Part shown: positions 43,728 through 56,690 of the stretch, piece after piece
Layout of the letters: every line of letters starts with the position of its first letter
Numbering within the stretch: the first letter of the stretch is position 1
Origin: Blastomyces gilchristii SLH14081
Taxonomy: Eukaryota > Ascomycota > Eurotiomycetes > Onygenales > Ajellomycetaceae
Assembly (NCBI RefSeq): GCF_000003855.2
Contig: NW_003101667.1
Span: forward strand, 972,925-1,036,924
Length of the DNA: 64,000 bases
Reading direction: 5' to 3'
Made by a program: the position numbers and the translations under genes
Notes under the pieces: model-generated
Database searches by the model: none
Seen by the model: only the letters and a program-made list of their open reading frames with translations
Told to the model about the DNA's origin: nothing

Positions 43728-44570
43728 TTATCAGTTCTACCGATATAAAAGGCTCTAGAAAGGTTATCTCCATATTATATAATAAATTCTTATACAAAAC
43801 TCTTTCAAATATAATTATGAAATATCTAGATGTCTTCCTGACAAGATAATAATGCTACAAATCTACCTCTCTTACAAGGTTCAGAAGTGAATCACAGTAT
43901 CAAGTTGAAACAGAAGAATAATAAAGACTCTGAATTATTATAAGATCTTCTTTATAATATATTCTGAGATAAACTTCTTCTTCTTCAAAAGACACTCAAT
44001 AATCTGCTGAATAAAGAATTTATATATATTAGCAACTCTTCTGCTGCAGCTTCTATTCTCTTTACAAAGAAATCAGATGAAGAACTCTGATTCTGTATAA
44101 ACTATTAAGAATTGAACAGATTAATAAAGAAAGATCACTATTCTTTATTTCTTATTAATGAAACTCTAGCTTATATCAGATAAGCTTAATAATTTATAAA
44201 GTTAAATATCATCACTGTGTTTTATAAGATCTGTATCACTAAAGAAGATGAGTGACTTACAGTATTTTAAACATGATATAATCTCTTTAAATAAGTAGTC
44301 ACACTCTTTGAACTGACTAACACTCTTAGCATTTTTCAGAAGTATATCAACTGAGCACTCTGAGATTTTCTTAATAAATTTATATTCACTTATCTTGATA
44401 ATATTCTCATCTTCACTGATAAGTTCAGGAAAGAATATCAAGAACACATGTAAAGAATATTACAATGATTACAAGAAGCAGAACTATTAATAGATATTGA
44501 CAAATGTGATTTCAAAGTCAAGAGTACAAAGTATCTAGGTTTTATCATATGTGATTCAAAGGTTGCTTGA

Positions 44571-44945
44571 TTATTATTATTATTATTATTATTCTTCCAT
44601 TATACTCATATGCAAGCGAAGCTTATGATGAGTCCTTGCGTGATGTTAAATACAGGTCAAGTGTTGATTATACAGGAGGAAATACAGGTGTTGAGACCAT
44701 GCCAAGATAACAAGAACATAGGAAATACAAAGGAGTGACAATTAAATACATGTGATAATAACTTCCCATCCCAGGAACATAGAGTGATTTGTTGGAGCAA
44801 TTTGTACACCTCTGTATTTATTAGGAACCTGAGGTGCTTGAGTTCCGGATTTAATGTATCCCCTGCGGGTTTCAAACCCACACGCCTTGGTTTCCCACGC
44901 CAAGGCGCTACCAGGTGGCCGCATTAACCATTCGGCCACCGGGGC
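44571..44945 (-). mobile_element. tRNA-derived SINE, copy 2 (375 bp), perfect 13-bp duplication
   Basis: Same element as 5456-5833, on the minus strand: GCCCCGGTGGCCGAATGG head at 44945 downwards, A and B boxes (B box TTCGA changed to TTTGA), tail (AAT)n at 44571-44593. It is flanked by AAAGGTTGCTTGA at 44558-44570 and 44946-44958, identical. Such variable-length duplications are made by LINE machinery (target-primed reverse transcription). Confidence 0.93.
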
Positions 44946-44984
44946 AAAGGTTGCTTGAGTCAGTGTATAATTACAGGCATACAC

Positions 44985-47900
44985 TGACTTCTTATATATG
45001 TTATACTAAATTAATTAGTGGCTGCTATGATCTCTTTACATTTGTAAGCATGTTCAGAAGCTCTTGAAGAATAATGTTGTTGTGTTGTAATCTAACTACG
45101 CGAGTTACACTAAATAGGTTGGAGTGGCATGTGACTAGGGTAGGTGTAGTAATCACCAACACTCCCCCTTGCTACACTGTGATCTATAAGCTGCCACCTG
45201 GGGCCTCTTTCATCCCCAAATCTTTCAAAAATGCAATAATAATTAATTACATGAATTGGACCCTGATTTCCTCATTAGAAAAGGCGTCTGTACAGCAATA
45301 ACTGTAAAAATCAAGAAATACATATAAAATTCATTGATTCACTGTATTATTATTATCATTCAATCATTTCTTTCTGATCTCTTTCAAATCAATTCTTTTG
45401 ATAAAATCTTCAAACACAGACTTCATCAGTGACTTGATAAGGCTGTCAGCTATGTTCACTGTAGAATCAACATGTTTCATCATGATTTCTTCTTTTTCAA
45501 TCAAATTGTGAAGAATATGATATTTAATCTTGATATAGTGTGATCTTCATGTTAAGAATTCTCTCTTTGCTAGATTAATTGCTTCCTTATTATCAACTCA
45601 TAGATATGAGCATATTTTCACTTTTTCATTATTCATCAACTCAGTATTATATAACATATCATTCAATCAGATTATCTCACAAGCTATCTTACTAGCTGTA
45701 ATATATTCAGCTTCTGTGATTGAGTTAATGATAGATATCTGTCTCTACAACTGTCATGAGATCAGTGACTCATTAATCAATATAACATAGTCAGTAGTCA
45801 ATTTGTATTAAGAATTCACCCCTGCTCAGTCTGAATTGCAGTATGTCACAGAACTCAGACCATCTTCTATCTTCTTCTTATTCAATATATCATGATTCTT
45901 CATCTTCTTGACATAACATAGAACATGCTTTAACACTGTTCAACATGCTTTGTGTGAATATGAGTTAAAATGTGAGAGATAGTTGACTGTGAATATCAGA
46001 TCTGATCAACTGCTTGAGATCAAATATTGCAATAATCTCAATTCTTGATAATATCTCATAGCTGTAAAGTTATCATTCAATCTCTTCTTCTCATCAGGTG
46101 AGAATTTCAGTTGTATGCCAGCTGTCATTGAGATATCAGCTGGATTTATCTTATTCATGTCAAAATCTTCAAGAATCTCTTCAATATAACAGCTCTATGT
46201 AACTGCTAGATCATCATTTCTCTGACATTTGATCTTCATTTCAAGATATGACTTGATCTCTTTGACATTCTTTGTCTTAAATCTCTTTGTGATCTTCTTT
46301 AATACTCAGTCTAAATGCTGTTCTTAGAGTTCTGTCACCTGATAATTATCAATATGCAATGTCAGATAGATCTTGTAAACAGAGTAATATAGAAATCTGC
46401 TATTGTAAGATAATATCTTGAATTTCAATGTAGTCAGATGCTCTGTTGTAAGAAAATATCATATTCTTATAACTTGCTTCATTTCATATAGACTCTGACA
46501 GAGTAATCTCACTAAGCTTTCTCTGTTATATTTAACATCTGTGAGCAGTTGTATATAGATTATCTTGTTCTGAGGTAATATATCATTCAAAAACACGGAC
46601 ACATAGTCAATCAATTTAATCTTTCATTCTTTAACAGTTGATATAGTGAATAGACTATATGATGTAGACTCTGATATCACTGCAGTATACAATCTTGTAT
46701 AATGAATATCCTGCTGTTACAAGAACTCTCTAATCACTCAGCAAGCTCTAAAATAAATGATTTCTCTCTTATTATTGAACTTCTGATCATATACTCATTT
46801 GTATGTGAGAATATTCATTTCCAGAGTCTTCTCAACAATAATATATATCTTCTTCTATTCAAATATCTTAATCTTCTTTTTCATTGTCTCATGTTAATAG
46901 TCTCAGTCTGAGCTTCTCTTGGCTTTCATCAGCATAGTTGATCAGTCTGTCAGAACACTTAGAATAGAATCTTTCTTATTAACAGAGTCTTCAGAGTCTT
47001 CATTTATAATAAGCTGTATCTCATTATCTAGAAGATAGATTGAATCAATTGCACTCTCTAAGTTCTCATTAACAATTATCTTCAAAATATCTGACTTTTT
47101 CTTTATAAGTCTTCTTAGAAGGCAGTGTTGTCATCTCTCTCTGACATTCAGAATATTCAATTTATTAGACAATTCATTGAATTCTCTCATTGTATTTACA
47201 GGTGTATTTACATCCATGTCAAGAGCTTCATCAAATATGATATCTCATGCAATCTCAAGATGATGTGCAACAGAATCTCACACATGATATTGATGTAATT
47301 CTTGATATTTAATCAGCTGTCATTTCTTGCTGTCAGTTCTATTCACAAGCTTATTCAACACTTTCAAATCCTTCTTGTAGACCTTGCACCCCCATCTCTG
47401 TATTCAATGAATAGAAGATTGCACCTCAGTTCAAGCTTCAAAAGATGTAAGTGATGTTTCTTCCTTGCATTCAAATATCTTTGTTAATATTGAAGATGTG
47501 TTGATTATCATGATCACAGCTTGCATTATCTTACTTCAGAGCTCTTTTATCAGCTCACTATTAAATAGCAAGCTTCTTATCTTCTCTGTAACTATTCAAT
47601 TCACATGTTTCACTGAGTTATTTGATTGTGATGTATCAGATGTAGTCATTTCATACACTATTTCTTTACTCTGGCAGTAGGTCTTAAGTTCTTGACTTTT
47701 AAACTCTCCTTCATCATCTCAGTGTAGAGTTCTAATTCAATGTTGAGTAGTGATCTCAATTTCATCAATAAAGATCATCAAATACACAGTGATCTCACTC
47801 TTTGACATTATAAGAATAATTCACCTGTAGTGTGTAGCATCATTTATAATACTCATTCAATAATTAGCTCTTCTCTGAGTAGGGAGATTGACTTCATCAT

Positions 47901-50236
47901 ATAGTGTGCAGCTGTCATCTGCAAGATTCATGAAGAATCTTATTACAGGTTTGATAGTTCTCATCATTGATATGAATGTTGAACATATCATTTTTACCTG
48001 TACACAGGTCTTATAGAATAGCAAAGCTCTGTCACTCTTTATTCTCATTTCTAGTTATGAATCTGCTGTCATTTTTGTGATATTCATGAGATTCAGATGT
48101 TCTAGCTTTTAATGTCATTGCATCATTGTAAGTTCTATAACCTTTGTATTATTTCTGTCAGATAGTGTTAATATTGTGTCATCTTTCATCTGTAATATGT
48201 TCACAGATTCAGAATCATCATTAAGTATAGCAAACCAGATCAAGTCTCTGTATGTAATCAGTCTTTTCATCTCATAGATATTATTCTCATTTAATCTTGC
48301 TGTAAATGAGAACATGCGGTTGAGAGACATAATCAACATAGTATAATTATTCTCATATATCAACTGCTTATAGGTATTACTCTGATGTATAAGCTTATTT
48401 ATACTCATGAGGTTCACTTCTAACTTCAGAATATAGTGAATATTATTTAACAGCATATCTGCTTCTTTCACTGAAATCTTTGTATCTTCTATAGCTGCAG
48501 TGAGAACTATCATTCTGTCTGTCATTTTCAATATCACTTTCATCTTCTAAGATTTTGCTATGATAAGATCTCTGTGAGGTGTGACATGAGTGTCTGATTC
48601 AGAGTCTAGAATCCAGGTATCTTTGCCTGTCTGACTACTTGCATAGGCCTTTTCTTTGATGCAAAATACTTGCTTTATAACATTGTGAACAGAAGTAGCA
48701 TCTGTATTCTTCACATTCTTATCTTTATCCTTGTTTCTATTGATGTTGAAATTTGAATTTAAAGAATGTTTCTCAGAGTATTTCTTTCAACAGTCAGTCT
48801 GAATATGATCAATCTTTTGATAATGATAGTAGGTTCTCACATCATTATTTCTACATTCAGGTTTGAATTCAGTGTTCTTGTTCTTGTCATTGTTTTTGTC
48901 CTTGTCTTTCTTATCCTTGTCTTGGACATTATTCACAGGATTTTTCATGGATTCAGTACTACTATTTTCCACAGTAGGAAGTTGTAGAAGTATGTCATAA
49001 TATAATCTCATGAAGTCTTCTTCTAAAGATCTCAAATTGTTCTTATCAATCTGGTTCATTCTATTCTTTATAAAGAATGCTCAATCTCTATTAACTTCTG
49101 TCAGTAATCTATTGAAAAACATGACATCTTCAATCTTATATTTCAGATGAATATAATTAGTTCTGATGACAATTAATTATTCAATGAAAGCTCTGTCAGA
49201 TCCTTTGCTTTTAAAGATCATTTTAATAAGCTCTTCAAATAAATGAGTTCTGTGTACAGCAGGCCTCTCAGAAAAGTTATTCTCTATGATAGTTTATAGA
49301 GCATAAGCTGATAATTTGAACTTCTTGAGTATAGTGAAATGAGTCTTGATCTGCAGAGTAATTACAGACCACATGTAATTGTATAATCAAAGATTGCATT
49401 CTTTTCAGAAATGTTATATATTCATAGTAACATTCTTATCAAGACTATTATCTGCAAGAATATCATCAGTTTCAGACTACTCTGCAGTCAAAAGAATTTC
49501 CTCTCTTCACATTGAGTAGTTAATGAATTCAGTGAGAACTATTAATCTTTTGATAAGTCTTACTTAGCTTCTGAATTCTTCAAGAACTTTCATTATAATA
49601 GATATCTTCTCTTTCTGTTGAAGATATTCTGTCAGATCTGCTCTCATCTCATCATCTGCAGAATCCCTACTACTAGTCTTCATTCACTCAATCTCATACT
49701 GAAGTCTTGCAATTTCTAGTCTCATGTGAGTCTTCTCACTCACTGAGCTATTATTATTCCAGTCACTTAAGTTCTCTGCATTGTCTGACATCTCACTGAT
49801 ATCTTCAACTGAGTCTTCATATTTGTTAAACTTATCAGACTGTTCCTCTGTGATGATTTCATCCCGCTCAAACACTTCTGAGACAGTCACTTTTCAGTTT
49901 ATTACAGATGTTGATAAGCTCACACTCAATTCTTCTTATACTTCAGATATTTATGAATTTCTTCTCCTACATGTTGACATGTAATTCTTCATTAAGTCAG
50001 GCTTTTCACCTGATCTCAGGTTCATCATGAGTTCAATTAATCAATAAATCATCTAGACATGCTTGTAATAATGTGTGAAGATATCAATTTAGCACATTAT
50101 TACAGTTATTTATTGCTTGTGAAGGGCTTCATAATCTCTTGAAGAATAACATTGTTGTGTTGTAATCTAACTACGCGAGTTACACTAAATAGATTGAAGT
50201 GGCACGTGACTAGAGTAGGTGTAGTAATCATCAACA
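44985..50236 (-). mobile_element. Ty1/Copia element, degenerate
   Basis: Right (5') LTR 50064-50236; left (3') LTR about 44985-45161. Directly inside the left LTR, CTCCCCCTT at 45162-45170 is a polypurine tract AAGGGGGAG on the coding strand. On the minus strand a gag zinc knuckle appears near 48787-48830 (YHYQKIDHIQTDC; first Cys mutated). Then come an aspartic protease site TWILDSESDTHVTPH (about 48565-48625), a GAG-pre-integrase-like stretch (48115-48543, LNNIHYILKLEVNLMSINKL), integrase (about 46900-48100), RT (about 46000-46900), and RNase H ending in TEAEYITASKIACE (about 45660-45725). Protease before integrase before RT defines Copia order. No 5-bp duplication is visible and flanks differ, so the locus was rearranged. 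Confidence 0.85.
48787..49990 (-). pseudogene. Copia gag remnant
   Basis: Minus-strand frames 49890-49684 and 49059-48787 give an acidic stretch (KFNKYEDSVEDISEM) and a Lys/Asp-rich hinge (DKDKKDKDKNNDKNKN). These end in the CX2CX4HX4C-type knuckle YHYQKIDHIQTDC, with its first Cys read as Tyr. Broken by stops. Confidence 0.65.
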
Positions 50237-52922
50237 GAAGCAGCCATGTTATTATTCAGTGATTACATGTTCTTTCAAATCACATTCTCTCTCATCAGAT
50301 TCAGTCACACTCATGTAATCATGATATAAGCTCTAGCTTCATGCGGATTAGTGCACTGCTAGTGTTTATGATTGAACAGTCTATCTCTGATCAAGCTAGT
50401 GTTCTGCTTATACTCTCATAAAGAAACTTTCACTATATTACATCACTTATTCACTAACTTTTCTCATTCTTTAAGTATCTTCTTTATCATTGTCATTATT
50501 GAACATTATTATCTCATTTAAGATTTCTGCTCTCTCTTCTGTTTAATACCTTATATCTGTTTATTTATCATATTATATGTGTTTCTGATGATGACTCTCT
50601 GTTCTCATAATAAGTATCACTGTAGTACTTATACTGAGCAGTTTGTTAGCAGTAAGTATAATGCATTGTGAAACATGATCAGAACTTGTTTATCTTCTAA
50701 CAATTGTTAAAATGTACTATCATGAATAACACATCTTCTTCATCTTCTTATATACTCTCAATCTTCTTTCTTATTAAGTATCTGATCATGTTTTCTGATC
50801 ATATGTGAATGAAGATACTAATGTATTTGTTTTTATTCATATAGAATCTTCATACATTGACAGATCTGTGTCTGCTGATAATTGTAATCTCAATGTTGAA
50901 TCATTGATTGAGAACTTAAGAAATGTAATAATTAAGAAATTGTCTGTGTCTTATGTGACTGAATCTTCTATGTTCTCTTCTGTCTCTTCTGCTGCTGTTT
51001 CTCTCTCTGCCGCTTCCTCTCAATCTTCTACACTTGCCCCTGTTTTCAGTTCTCCTGCTCTCACTACTTCTGTTTCTGTGATTCTCACTTCTGCTACTTC
51101 TACTCTCTCTATCTCTGCTGCTGCTTCTGCTTTTGTTATCAGCTCTTCCTGTTTCAAGAAGGTATTACATAGACTTAATAAATCACATTTCTCAGTGTGT
51201 ACACTTTCACTCTTTTTACTGATCTCTAGAATAATTTATTATATGAAGATGATATATGATATGATAATCTGAAGCTCAGTTACAGATACTGATTATTACA
51301 TTTATTTTAAGTATTTATAATGAGACAATTATTCATTTATACTGAAGAATCATCTCTCTTCTCAACAGTGTCAAGATTGTTAGTCTTTTCTTTTTTCATC
51401 TTTTCTTTCTGATGCTGATTTTTCTATTCTTAGAGAAAATTATTATGAGTTTTATTATGCATGAAGTCATAGCATTCATAGATATCAAGAAACTTTTTAC
51501 AACTGTTAAATTCAATATTACAGATATATTCACTCTGATGAATATCTTTGAAATGATTGACTTATATCAGTCTATTCTCTGGCATTTGTTATCTGACTTC
51601 ATGATGCAGATGAAGAATATTCATGTTTTCAGAAATGAGAATGCAGATGTTGTACTTTTACATCTGCAGATATAAGACTTATATGCCTTGTCTAAGATGT
51701 TGTTATGAGAATGAGCTGTTTGTGTGATGTGTTCTGCTTTCTGTATTTCTTCATATCTCTCTCTCTCTTTCTGAGAAGCCTTGTGTATGTTGTAATTATA
51801 TGTACAACTCTAAGATCAGTAAGTGTTTATTCAGTAACTGTTCTTACTTCTGATTTTGCAGTTTTATACACTAACAATGATTCTTAGTTACTTCAGTGTC
51901 AGAGATCATTTTAATCTCTGAAGATAATAACACTGCTGAGACTATTCTCTTTCACTCTTAAGTTTCTTCTATTATTCTCTCTTTCTTCTCTGTAAGAAAG
52001 ATTGTGTGTACACTGAATTGTAAGTATTTAACTCTGAGTGATTTCTGCTGTTGTTCATTCAGTTCTATACTCTCTCTCTCTTCTATTTCTTTCATCTCTG
52101 TTCTCTCTGCTTTGACTTCTGATTCTGTGAGTTCTATACTCTTCTTCAATTTTTCTATGCATATGTATACACATTTCTACATTAGCATTCCAGTCAATCT
52201 TGTGATAAATAATATTAATGTTGCACACAGAGCAGTAGAGAAATCAGAGATGTGTATAATGTTATTATAAGAGCAGCTTACAGTTCTCAAATTTCTTACA
52301 GATCTTGAGTTTTAAGATTTCCTTTGTTTTTGACATTTTTCAGATGGCATGATGTTGGAAATAGATTAATATGTGATATATGAAAATGAATGAGATGTGT
52401 ATAATAACATTTATCTTTTTATAACTGACTCTTAAGATTGATGATCAATTCATTATTTCTTTTCTTTTCTTATACTTTTTCTTTATCTACTAGTTACTAC
52501 TCTTATGTAATCTCTATATAATATAGTGTTTAATAACTAGATTCAGCAGCTTTCATCTTTATGATTCTGTCTCATGCATTATACTGTCTCTCTTTATCTG
52601 CTCAGTGTACTACAGTGAATAGTTCATTGAAACTAACCTTGTCTGATCTCTGAGTGTTCTCAGAGATTGAGATGACTTAGTCTCATATATCTGCAGATGT
52701 TTCAGATACTTCATTCTCTATTATCTTCACAATTGAACTGATGTAAACAGTTGAATTCAACTTTGAATTTCTTTTTCTTCTGCAATCTGATTCACATGCA
52801 AGTCTGCTGCTTTGAGACTGCTCTTTACTGTGTTACATCTACTATCTACAGTACATTATTATATAATCAGCTACAGTCTTATCACTTATTGAAGTGTGAT
52901 ATTTATCTGATTTCTTTATTAC
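50237..52922. other. AT-rich stretch, mostly unassigned, with simple coding-like frames
   Basis: Between the Copia LTR and E6. Plus-strand frames at 50805-51272 and 51412-51675 are longer than expected in this composition. The minus strand of 52500-52920 may continue the 3' part of element E7, which E6 interrupts. CT-rich microsatellite-like runs occur at 52030-52140. No LTR recognised. Confidence 0.35.
50805..51272 (+). pseudogene. Ser/Ala/Thr-rich open frame of unknown origin
   Basis: A 155-residue uninterrupted frame, the longest within the AT blocks. After MNEDTNVFVFIHIESSYIDR it has a Ser/Ala/Thr/Val-rich low-complexity centre (SSAAVSLSAASSQSSTLAP and similar) and a basic, hydrophobic end. 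It resembles a gag-like or linker region more than an enzyme. I cannot name it. Downstream sequence (to about 51675) is in another frame. Confidence 0.35.
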
Positions 52923-52927
52923 TTCTT

Positions 52928-53237
52928 TGTGGCGGGCTGCGCCCGATCAATCATATAGACTATTCCGTTACACTCCACAGATTTCAACCGCTTCATTCTC
53001 GAATGCGTACGCCCCGATTCTCGACCATTCTCAATCACTGATCCTTGGCTGCCATGAACATGTATAGATTCTTCCGCTCCGAAGCTCCACTGTGTACATC
53101 ATCACATACATGTATAAATATCTACTTCAATCACTGATTCTCACACTTTCTCTTTCTTTTCCTTCTCTAATGTTTTTCTCTTTGTTATATAAGATCTATC
53201 AATATCATACTGATCTATTCAGTGTAGGCTTCTTACA
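52928..53237 (+). repeat. 5' LTR of E6
   Basis: TGTGGCGGGCTGCGCCCGAT...GGCTTCTTACA. TATAAATA at 53113-53120, CT-rich run, then AATGTTTTTCT at 53169-53179 (proposed transcript start). Confidence 0.95.
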
Positions 53238-53239
53238 CT

Positions 53240-53250
53240 AGAAAAATGTT
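53240..53250 (+). promoter_or_regulatory. Primer-binding position of E6, complementary to its own LTR
   Basis: AGAAAAATGTT, 2 nt after the LTR end. Its complement AACATTTTTCT is present unmodified in the 3' LTR at 58587-58597. Confidence 0.75.
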
Positions 53251-53510
53251 CATTGTCTTCTCATTAGAAATGATTATTCATTGAGAGATATTCAAACATG
53301 TAACAACAGATAAGAAAGAGAAACAGTTAAGCAAACACTAAGTTCTCAGATAGAAGCTTGCTCATCAGTCACTCTGACCCTGCAATAAGATTTTACAAGA
53401 GAATATCAGTGAAAGACCTGAGAGTTCTGACACTCAGATGTATGAGATATTCATACAATTACACTTCTTCAGATTTCACAGATATCACACATCTGATAAA
53501 TGATATAATC

Positions 53511-54718
53511 ATGTCTAATAATAATATGAGAGAACTCTTGAGCGTGAGCATAGACATAATATCACAGTGACTCTGAGCAATGTTGAAATTACAACAGCAA
53601 CAGATAGCTGATATGCATGCAACTTAACAACTTCAATACAAGAAAATTCAATGATTAACTTAACAAGAAATCTATGCAATTTCAGCATCTACAGAATCAA
53701 ATACAAAAGCACTGAAAGAATGCTTAGATGCTTCTATATATTTCAATACTTCTGATCTCACTCTCTACTCATCATGAAGAATGAAAATGCTCATGAAACT
53801 GAGTGTGAATGAAGATATCATCAGTTTGCTAATCAATCAAGATTGATATATCAATGAATGATTGAAAGATCGCATGAAACAGAAGTTTCATTCATGAATG
53901 AAAGCATATGAATCAGTGTTATGAATGTCTGACAACATTATCAAATATCTTGATATTCTGTTCTGAGACACTGTCATGCAATAGAAAGTATTAGATTGAT
54001 TACAGAGTGTCTGACAGAGAAACACTTCTCTTACAACATTCATTTCTGACTTCAACATCAAGATTCTAGAAGCAGATAATCAATCTTAGAAGAATTAAAT
54101 GAAGATTAGCATGCTCAAGAAGACATTAACTTTTGAACTCTTACAGGCTCTTGTAAGTGTAGATGAAGACCAGACTTATGAAGGTTTCTGCACACAGCTC
54201 CAGACATTCAATGATCATCTTATCAAGCTCAAGAGTATACAGAACAGTGATAGAAGATATTACACTCACACATCTGTACTAAGAAATAATCCAGTCACTC
54301 ACACATCTGTACTGAAGAATAACAATGATGCAGATGCTATGAATTGAGTAGACTCAAATATCTATACACAAGCAAGAGTTTCTGCTGTTTAAACAGGCTT
54401 CTGAGTTTCTGAAATCACTTCTGAAGAAGTTGCTGATTAACATCAATATAAAGTATGCATTAACTGTAATTGATCAGAACATATTACTTTCAACTGTTGA
54501 TTGATCTATGTGTCTCCTCAATTAAGAGAAAGATCAGTGTCTTCTCATTTGAAAGATGAATCAGTGTCTGTTCATGCCAACCACATTGCAGTGAAGGAAG
54601 ATTTGAAAGATAACTATGAGAATGTCTCAGTGAAACAGGAAAAAGATTAGCTTCTGTTTAAATTTATAAACAGAAGCTTGAAGAGATCAGATAATAATAA
54701 TTTGAAGAGAAAATAACA
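53511..54718 (+). pseudogene. E6 gag
   Basis: Likely start ATG at 53511 (MSNNNMRELLSVSIDII). An open stretch at 54099-54347 (KISMLKKTLTFELLQALVSV) is shared with E1, E2, E3 and E5. The zinc knuckle C-INC-x4-H-x4-C lies at 54456-54497 with one internal stop. Structural nucleocapsid protein of the element; not translatable in full. Confidence 0.85.
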
Positions 54719-55012
54719 ATGAATGCAATTCTTGTATCTACTGTGATTAATAATATGTATAATATGAAAGCCATGATAGACAGCAGTCTATGCCACTATG
54801 CAATGATAAAATCTTCAGTTATAAGACATTATAATCTTCAGTGTATCTTCTTATCAAAACCTCAACTTCTTACAGAATTTGATGATTCAAAAGATGTTTA
54901 CACCTGTTACATGATGAAACTAAATATAGATGTCAGAGAATATCAGTGTGAAGACATCTACATGTATGAAGTTGATAATCTTGATTATAATCTGATATTA
55001 GAACTTGCCTGA
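54719..55012 (+). pseudogene. E6 protease (retropepsin) region
   Basis: A 97-residue open stretch. MKAMIDSSLCHYAMI is the active-site region, with the catalytic D-S-G read as D-S-S. The end YNLILELA corresponds to the family's YDLILG. In E1 the same region has lost 26 nt between two AATCTTCAG repeats. Confidence 0.75.
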
Positions 55013-55499
55013 CTATCTGAACAAGACATCTTATTGAACACTTGAAACAGGAGTTTAATATTCTCTAATAATAATAGAATTCATGAAGATGATATTCACA
55101 AGACTATGAATCTAACACAGATCTCTGTCAACACTTATGAAATGCTCTGAAAAAGAAGTCATCAAAATCACTGACAAAGTCACTGATGATAGAATCATGT
55201 ATCAATCTATTCTGTCAGTCTGGCTGATATCAAGAAAGCTCTAGAAAAGTTATTCTGTACTATAATAACAGATTCTTATATAAAACTCTCTCAATAATAT
55301 CATGAATATCTAGATGTCTTCTGACAAGATAACATTATGAATATATCTTCTTTACAAGACTCAGAAGTGAATCACAGTATTAAGTTAGAAAAGAAGAATG
55401 ATAAGAATTCTGAGTCACTGTGAGATTCTCTTTATAATATGTCTCAAGATAAACTCCTTCTTCTTCAGAAGACACTCAATGATCTGTTAGATAAGAAAT

Positions 55500-56690
55500 T
55501 TATATGTATTAGTAACTCTTTCACTGCAGCTTCTATTCTCTTTGCAAAGAAGTCAGATGAAGAACTCTGATTCTGTGTGAACTACTGAGATCTGAACAGA
55601 TTGACAAAGAAAGATCAATATCTCTTATCTCTCATCAATGAAACTCTAGCACAGATTAGATAAGTTTAATAGTTTATAAAGCTAGATATCATCACTGCAT
55701 TTCATAAGATTTGTATCACTGAAGAAGATGAATGACTTACAGTATTTCAAACATGTTATAGTCTCTTTGAATGAATAGTCACACTCTTTGAACTGACTAA
55801 CACTCTCAGTACATTTCAGAAGTATATCAACTGAGTACTCTGAGATTTTCTTGATAAGTTTGTATCTACTTATCTAGATGATATTCTCATCTTCACTGAT
55901 AAATTCAGAAAAGAGTATCAAGAGCATATGTGAAGAGTATTACAATGACTATAAGAAGCAGAACTATCAATTGATATTGATAAGTGTGATTTCAAAGTCA
56001 AGAGTACTAAATACTTAGATTTCATCATAGAAGCTGGTACAAGAATTTGAATGAATTCTGAGAAGATCTCTGCTATTCTCAAATAAAAAGCTTCATATAC
56101 TGTGAAAGATGTATGAAGCTTCATTGAATTTATTAACTTCTATCAGTGATTTATACAAAACTTCTCAGATATTACAAGATCACTTACAGATCTCACTAAG
56201 AAAGACTCAGTATTTCAATGATCAGCAGACACTGAAGCTGCATTTACACAGATAAAGAAGATGTTTATTAATATCTCTCTGCTGATAACATTCAATTCTG
56301 ATCATGAGACAGTTGTTGAGACTGATTCCTCTGACTATGTAATAAAAGAAGTGATATTACAATATAATAATAAAGGTGTTCTATAATTATATATCTTCAT
56401 ATCTAAGAAACTGAGTCCTGCTGAATGCAATTATGAGATCTATAACACGGAAATTCTTGTAATTATACACTGTTTAGAAGAATGAGACTCTGAACTTCAA
56501 AGTATCTCTGAATTTGAGATAATCACAGATCATAAGAATTTCAAATACTTTATAACTACTCATAAACTCACTGAACAATAAATGTAATGATCTGAGTTTT
56601 TAAGCTGCTTTCATTTTATAATACACTATCATCTCAGCGGTCAGAACTTGATGACAGATGCTCTCTCATAACAAGAGCAAGATATATCTT
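55500..56690 (+). pseudogene. E6 reverse transcriptase and RNase H
   Basis: FAKKSDEEL and FCVNY, DLNRLTKKDQYLLSLINETL (about 55540-55640). The catalytic YLDDILIFT lies at 55870-55896. CDFKVKSTKYLDFI follows. RNase H begins near 56300 (FNSDHETVVETDSSDYVI) and reaches HYHLSGQNLMTDALS at about 56660. Trp, Arg and Gln codons have become stops at many places. Confidence 0.9.

Larger units (their letters stand above)
41511..44548 (+). mobile_element. Ty3/gypsy element E5, 5' LTR to RT, truncated, with assembly gap
   Basis: The 5' LTR is 41511-41805, the primer-binding position 41808-41818, gag about 42080-43270 and protease about 43275-43575. RT covers about 44030-44540, with the YLDD position reading YLDN (TATCTTGATAATATT, about 44393-44407). 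The sequence is collinear with E6 until about 44548, where it switches to unrelated sequence carrying SINE copy 2. The gap at 43620-43727 lies between protease and RT. Extensive TGA/TAG stops. Confidence 0.87.

Noticed and set aside
44549..45161. SINE copy 2 nested inside the Copia 3' LTR
   Set aside because: The other two LTR copies are only about 175 bp, which puts the LTR start near 44985, to the right of the SINE and its duplication.
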